DNA from: Planctomycetota bacterium
Lineage (GTDB): Bacteria; Planctomycetota; PUPC01; DSUN01
Direction of reading: 5' to 3'
Assembly: GCA_035384565.1 (NCBI GenBank)
Contig: DAOOIT010000012.1
Location: 54,649-118,648 of the forward strand
Length of the DNA stretch: 64,000 nucleotides
Shown one piece after another: positions 58,713 through 64,000 of this stretch (its first letter is position 1; each line of letters opens with the position of its first letter). A program made the position numbers and the translations under genes. The notes under the pieces were generated by a model. It was not told the DNA's origin and ran no database searches. It saw only the letters and a list, made by a program, of their open reading frames with translations.

Positions 58713-61127
58713 ATGACTCAACTACGACCCTCGTGGTTTCTAGCCGCCATTTCGGCTTGTGCTCTCTTGATGGCGTTCGGTGCCGAGAAGCCCCCCGTGC
58801 CCGACCTCACGACAGGCGGCGAGCCCGACAAGACGCACGACTGGACGCTCGGCCCCACCGGCGCCCGCGGGTGGATGTGGGGCTGGATGGGCCACACCAC
58901 CGACGCCCGCCAGATCCTCATCACCGATGTCGCCAAGGGCAGCCCCGCCGACGGCGTCCTGGCCAAGGGCGACGTGATCCTGGGCCTCGGCGGCAAGCCG
59001 TTCGCTGACGACGCGCGTATCGCTCTGGCCCGCGCCATCACCGCGGCAGAGACGGAGAGGAACGGAGGCGTCCTCCGCCTGGTCCGCTGGCGAGGGGGGC
59101 GCACCGAAAACGTCGAGCTCAAGCTCGCCGTCCTGGGCGCCTACAGCGACACGGCGCCCTATGATTGCCCGAAGACCAAGCGCGTCTTCGAGATCGCCTG
59201 TCAGGCCATTGCGCGCAAGGGCCTCGAGCAGGTATCCATTCCCAACGATATGAACGCCCTCGCCCTCCTCGCTTCGGGGCGGCCCGAGTACCGGCAGATC
59301 GTGACCGATTACGCGCGCAAGGTGGCCGCCCATCAGCCCGGCGGCCACGTCACCTGGGGCTACGCCTACGCCACACTGTTCCTGGCCGAGTACGCCCTGG
59401 CCACGCGCGATGAGACCGTGATGGGGGGGCTGCGGCGCCTGTCGCTCGACATCGCGCGCGGCCAGAGCGGCGTGGGCACCTGGGGCCACGCCTTCGCGCG
59501 CCCCGACGGCATCCTCAACGGCTACGGCGCGATGAACCAGCCGGGCATCGTGCTCACCATCGCCATGGCCCTCTCCCGCGAGGCCGGCGTGAAGGACCCC
59601 GTGCTCGACGGCGCAATCGCCAAGGCCGCGGCATTCCTGCGCTGGTACGTGAACAAGGGCGCCATCCCCTACGGCGACCACGACCCGTGGCCCTGGCACG
59701 ACGACAACGGCAAGTGCTCGAGCGCGGCCGTCCTCTTCGACCTCCTGGGCGACCGCGAGGCCGCCACGTTCTTCGCCAAGATGGCCCTGGCGGCCCACGC
59801 CGAGCGCGAGAGCGGCCATACGGGCAACTTCTTCAACGTGCTCTGGGCGCTGCCGGGTGTCTCGCGCGCCGGCCCTGCCGCCACGGCTGCCTACCTCAAA
59901 GAGCAGGTCTGGTACTACGACCTGGCGCGCGGCTGGGAGGGCACCGTTCTCTACCCAGGAGTGCCGGCCAACTGGGGCGGCCACAGCTACGGCGGGTGGG
60001 ACTGCACGGGCGCCTTCCTCCTCGGTTACGCTCTGCCGCTCAGGAGCCTCTACCTCACGGGCAGGAAACCCAGCGTCGTGCCCGCGCTCTCGGCCGCCGA
60101 GGCGAGGGCAGTGATTGACGCGGGGCGCGACTTCACCTATTGGACGCAACACAACTGCTACGACGGTCGCGACACCGAGGCGCTCTTCGCCGGGCTTGCC
60201 AGTTGGTCGCCCGCCGTGCGCAAGCGCTCGGCCCAGGCGCTCGGCCGCCGAGAGGGCGACTTCGTGCCGCGCCTCCTCAAGCTCCTGACCAGCAAAGACA
60301 TGAATGCGCGCTACGGCGCCGTGGAGGCGCTGGGCCTCCTTGGCCCGCGGGCCGATGCCGCAGGAGCCCAGGTGCTCGCTCTGCTGCGCGAGAGCGACCC
60401 TTGGCTCCTTTGCCTCGCAGCCGAGACCCTCGCCCGCATGGGACCGGAGGTCCGGAAAGCCGCCGTGCCCGAGTTGCTCCGCCTCTCGGTGCGCGACAAC
60501 CCCGCCGACCCGCGCCGCCACGTGCAGCGCGCCGTGAGCGTGGCGCTCTTCTCCCCCATGCCCGGCAAGCGCGAGCCGAGGAGCATCCTCGCGGAATCGC
60601 TCGACGGGGTGGACCGCGCCCTGCTCTACCCCGCCGTGCGAAGCATCCTCGAGAACGAGGACGGCGCCACCCGCAGCCTCCTGGGCCGCCTGTACGGGAA
60701 GCTCGACGACCGCGACATCGCGGTCCTCCTGCCCGCCATCGTCAAAGCCATTCGGGAGCCCTCGCCGAGCGACGAGATGTTCGCCGATAGCATTCGCCTC
60801 GCCGGTCTCGACCTTCTCTCGCGGCTCCGCATTCGCGAGGGGATGGCCCTGTGCGTGGACCTGATGGAGCCGAACCGTTGGGGCCAGAACGACCGCATCC
60901 CGCGGTGCTGCGACCTGCTCGCCCGCTACGGCGCCCACGCGAAATCGCTCATTCCCAAGCTCAAAGAGGTCCGCGACTCCGTCGTCGCCCGCAACCGGCG
61001 CGAGGCCGAGAAGAACCCGGTCGTCCTCGCTCTCGACAAGGCCATCGCCAGGATCGAGGCCAACCAGAAGCCGCCGTCGCTCCTCGACCTCAAGGACTTC
61101 CGCCCCTCGGCGCCGCCGGCCAACTAG
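58713..61127 (+). CDS. Secreted PDZ plus alpha-helical-repeat protein (DUF6288-like)
   Basis: 804 aa. Signal peptide (WFLAAISACALLMAFGAEK), then DWTLGPTGARGWMWGW and a PDZ domain (ILITDVAKGSPADGVLAKGDVILGLGG, residues about 65-140). The central 350 residues form an alpha/alpha-toroid-like region (NGYGAMNQPGIVLTIAMALSR, WGGHSYGGWDCTGAFLLGYALPLRSLYLTGR). The last 300 residues are HEAT-like repeats (RYGAVEALGLLGPRADAAGAQVLALLRESDPWLLCLAAETLARMG). This matches the DUF6288 architecture, known mostly from PVC bacteria. It is periplasmic or surface-exposed; function unknown. GAGCTC-type weak ribosome site, single-gene transcript. Confidence 0.8.
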   Translation: MTQLRPSWFLAAISACALLMAFGAEKPPVPDLTTGGEPDKTHDWTLGPTGARGWMWGWMGHTTDARQILITDVAKGSPADGVLAKGDVILGLGGKPFADDARIALARAITAAETERNGGVLRLVRWRGGRTENVELKLAVLGAYSDTAPYDCPKTKRVFEIACQAIARKGLEQVSIPNDMNALALLASGRPEYRQIVTDYARKVAAHQPGGHVTWGYAYATLFLAEYALATRDETVMGGLRRLSLDIARGQSGVGTWGHAFARPDGILNGYGAMNQPGIVLTIAMALSREAGVKDPVLDGAIAKAAAFLRWYVNKGAIPYGDHDPWPWHDDNGKCSSAAVLFDLLGDREAATFFAKMALAAHAERESGHTGNFFNVLWALPGVSRAGPAATAAYLKEQVWYYDLARGWEGTVLYPGVPANWGGHSYGGWDCTGAFLLGYALPLRSLYLTGRKPSVVPALSAAEARAVIDAGRDFTYWTQHNCYDGRDTEALFAGLASWSPAVRKRSAQALGRREGDFVPRLLKLLTSKDMNARYGAVEALGLLGPRADAAGAQVLALLRESDPWLLCLAAETLARMGPEVRKAAVPELLRLSVRDNPADPRRHVQRAVSVALFSPMPGKREPRSILAESLDGVDRALLYPAVRSILENEDGATRSLLGRLYGKLDDRDIAVLLPAIVKAIREPSPSDEMFADSIRLAGLDLLSRLRIREGMALCVDLMEPNRWGQNDRIPRCCDLLARYGAHAKSLIPKLKEVRDSVVARNRREAEKNPVVLALDKAIARIEANQKPPSLLDLKDFRPSAPPAN

Positions 61128-61167
61128 CCGCGCCCCATGCCTCCGGAGCGAAAAGCCGCCTCGGCCA

Positions 61168-61196
61168 TTGACACGCAACGCGGAGCGTGTTAGCAT
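61168..61196 (+). promoter_or_regulatory. Promoter of the peroxidase operon
   Basis: TTGACA 61168-61173, 17-bp spacer, TAGCAT 61191-61196. The leader is about 165 nt and GC-rich, with possible hairpins (for example CACCGCGGCG with CGCCGTGGTG near 61293-61320). Confidence 0.65.
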
Positions 61197-61368
61197 CAGC
61201 CGTCAGCAGACGGCGTGCGTGGGCGCCGTGCGGGACGAGAGAGGGGGTTCACTCACAACATAGCCGTGACCGGGACTTGCGTCGGCCCACCGCGGCGCCG
61301 CGCCGTGGTGCCTTGTGACCCGACGCCAGTGGCTCTGAGGGTTCTCTTCTCATGGAAAGGAGGCCGTT

Positions 61369-62718
<1,350 letters not shown>

Positions 62719-62731
62719 GGAGAAAGCCACC

Positions 62732-63859
62732 ATGAAACCCAAGCACCCAAGTGTCGAGACCCGATACATGGAGGCGCGCCAGGGGTTCTTCGCCTCGCTG
62801 CGGAACCTGGACCGCCGCTCGTTCCTCAAGGTGTCGGCGGCCTCCGCCGCGGCCGCCGCGGCGCATGGCCTCGTGCCGCCGGCCTCGTTCGCCCCGGTGA
62901 GCGTGGCCCACGGCGCCCCGGACGCCAAGGATACCCCCGCCTTCCGCTTCGCCTACATCTCCGATTCCCACCTGTACTCGAAGGACCTCAACGACCGCTT
63001 CGCGCGCGCTCTGATGCGCGCCGTGGACGATGTGAACAACCTCGACCCCCAGCCCGACTTCGTCTTCTACGGCGGGGACCTGGCCCAGCTCGGCCAGGCG
63101 CATGAGCTGGACCTGGGCGCGCAGATCCTCAAGAACCTCAAGGCGCCCCTGAAGATCATGGTCGGCGAGCATGACTGGTATCTCGACATGGGGGCCCGAT
63201 GGCGCGAGCTCTTCGGCGAGCCCACCTACTCGTTCGACCACAAGGGCGTGCACTTCGTCGTGCTGATGAGCGTGGTGGAGGCGGACTTCTGGACCCGGCG
63301 CGGCATGACCCCCATGGAGCGCATGATGACCGTGGCCGGCCTCGACAACGGGGTGCAGAGCCCCTTCACGGTCGGCCCCGAGCAGCGCGCCTGGCTCCAG
63401 AAGGACCTCGAGAAGCTGCCCAACAGCGCCCCTCTCATCGTCTTCTCCCACTCGCCCCTCTACAAGCTCTACAAGAACTGGAACTTCTGGACCGATGACG
63501 CCGACGAGGTGCAGGCGATCCTCAAGCGCTTCGACCGCGTGGTGGTCATCCACGGCCACACGCATCAGCTCCTCACCAACCGGATCGGCAACATCCACTT
63601 CCACGGCCTGCTCTCCACCGCCTGGCCGTGGCCCTATGCGCCCCAGGGCATGCCCGAGCTGACCATCCAGATGAGCCGGCCCGACCCGTTCAACCCCAAC
63701 GACGGCTGCGGCGACGGCGAAGTGCTCGTCCACCCCGACGGGCTGGTGGACAAGGTGTACGCCCTCTGGAACCGCAACCCGATCACCGTCGCGAAAGGCT
63801 ACACGGCCAGTTGGGGCAAGGAATGCGTCCCCCCCAAACCGAATCGCCCGAGCTTCTGA
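62732..63859 (+). CDS. Tat-exported calcineurin-like metallophosphoesterase
   Basis: 375 aa. The N-terminus DRRSFLKVSAASAAAAAAHGL is a Tat signal with twin Arg at about residues 28-29. Metallophosphoesterase motifs: AYISDSHLYS (D-x-H), FYGGDLAQLG (GD), VGEHDWYLD in place of the usual GNHD, FSHSPLYKLY and HGHTHQ. Metal ligands are otherwise complete, so a binuclear metal site is likely. The enzyme would hydrolyse a phosphoester outside the cytoplasm. It starts 13 nt after the diheme peroxidase with GAGGAG upstream, so the two act together. Confidence 0.88.
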   Translation: MKPKHPSVETRYMEARQGFFASLRNLDRRSFLKVSAASAAAAAAHGLVPPASFAPVSVAHGAPDAKDTPAFRFAYISDSHLYSKDLNDRFARALMRAVDDVNNLDPQPDFVFYGGDLAQLGQAHELDLGAQILKNLKAPLKIMVGEHDWYLDMGARWRELFGEPTYSFDHKGVHFVVLMSVVEADFWTRRGMTPMERMMTVAGLDNGVQSPFTVGPEQRAWLQKDLEKLPNSAPLIVFSHSPLYKLYKNWNFWTDDADEVQAILKRFDRVVVIHGHTHQLLTNRIGNIHFHGLLSTAWPWPYAPQGMPELTIQMSRPDPFNPNDGCGDGEVLVHPDGLVDKVYALWNRNPITVAKGYTASWGKECVPPKPNRPSF

Positions 63860-63893
63860 GCCGCCAACCGCACCGCCATTGGAGGATTCCGCG

Positions 63894-64000
63894 ATGTCTT
63901 TCGCCTCGAAGGCAACCGTGGCCATCATCGCCTGCGCGGTAGCCGTGGGGCTCATCCTGGGCTGCACCCACGCGATGAGCCCGAAGCCTGCCAGCGCCCC
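63894..64000 (+). CDS. Lipoprotein N-terminus (cut by the window end)
   Basis: The visible 35 residues are a lipoprotein signal: a hydrophobic run (ATVAIIACAVAVGLILGC) with the Cys at residue 24, then a Pro/Ala linker. GGAGG precedes the ATG. It is the third gene of the peroxidase operon, 34 nt after the phosphoesterase. The mature domain lies outside the window; a cytochrome or other electron carrier would fit the operon, but that is only a guess. Confidence 0.75.
   Translation, partial: MSFASKATVAIIACAVAVGLILGCTHAMSPKPASA

Noticed and set aside
58388..58714. Minus-strand 108-codon ORF in the gap before the PDZ/repeat gene
   Set aside because: It would start in the next gene's start codon region, lacks a ribosome site, and covers a hairpin and a promoter.

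Overview
The window is about 64 kb of high-GC bacterial DNA, densely coded, with many GTG starts and short intergenic gaps. The organism is most likely a member of the PVC superphylum, probably Planctomycetota or a close relative. The support is indirect: three type II-like pseudopilins, one ending in the FFDSHVEYW-type C-terminus common in that group; a secreted multi-haem protein related to the hydrazine synthase alpha subunit middle region; a PDZ plus alpha-helical-repeat secreted protein; and a diheme peroxidase beside a Tat-exported phosphoesterase. No rRNA is present, so the assignment stays an inference.

Layout. (1) 0.1-5.0 kb: a compact integrative element with a zinc-ribbon/HTH protein, a small basic protein, an AlpA-like regulator, a DnaB-N/RecA-like replication ATPase, a 15-bp repeat cluster, an HTH repressor on a near-leaderless promoter, and a tyrosine recombinase whose reading frame ends inside a tRNA-Ser(TGA) gene. 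(2) 5.1-14.7 kb, minus strand: a six-gene glycogen operon (GH57 amylase, galT-like, glgA, large histidine kinase, CheY-like regulator, glgC). (3) 14.6-15.9 kb: a non-coding island with an 82-bp tandem repeat and several strong hairpins. (4) 15.9-22.4 kb, minus: surface-glycan genes (GT2, two GT4, two GT-C-like membrane proteins, methyltransferase). (5) 22.6-28.5 kb: nadE, a lipoprotein, a DapA-family lyase, a methyltransferase, a HAD phosphatase and rsgA. (6) 28.7-31.3 kb: two tandem pseudopilin paralogues with a Cys-rich tail. (7) 32-41.4 kb: a GT4, trpE, then hpf-HPr-ptsI-(TIGR03936)-rng-rplU-rpmA-obgE. (8) 41.3-44.8 kb: a TRAP transporter plus gmhB. (9) 44.8-49.7 kb: rtcA, a hexuloisomerase-like SIS protein, apbE, a DUF1015 protein and a highly expressed pseudopilin. 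(10) 49.7-53.4 kb, minus: rnc, a coiled-coil protein and a TPR membrane protein. (11) 53.5-64 kb: the multi-haem protein, an oxidoreductase, a DMT transporter, the PDZ/repeat protein, then diheme peroxidase, metallophosphoesterase and a truncated lipoprotein.

Together, the glycogen operon makes and turns over ADP-glucose and alpha-glucan under an embedded two-component pair. HPr/EI with no EII suggest a regulatory phosphorelay next to ribosome hibernation and ribosome assembly genes. The rnc leader holds a long hairpin in the right place for RNase III autoregulation.

Promoters below were found by eye as -35/-10 pairs with 16-18 bp spacing. Start codons were chosen from Shine-Dalgarno sequences and gene spacing. 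Nothing was confirmed by database search.
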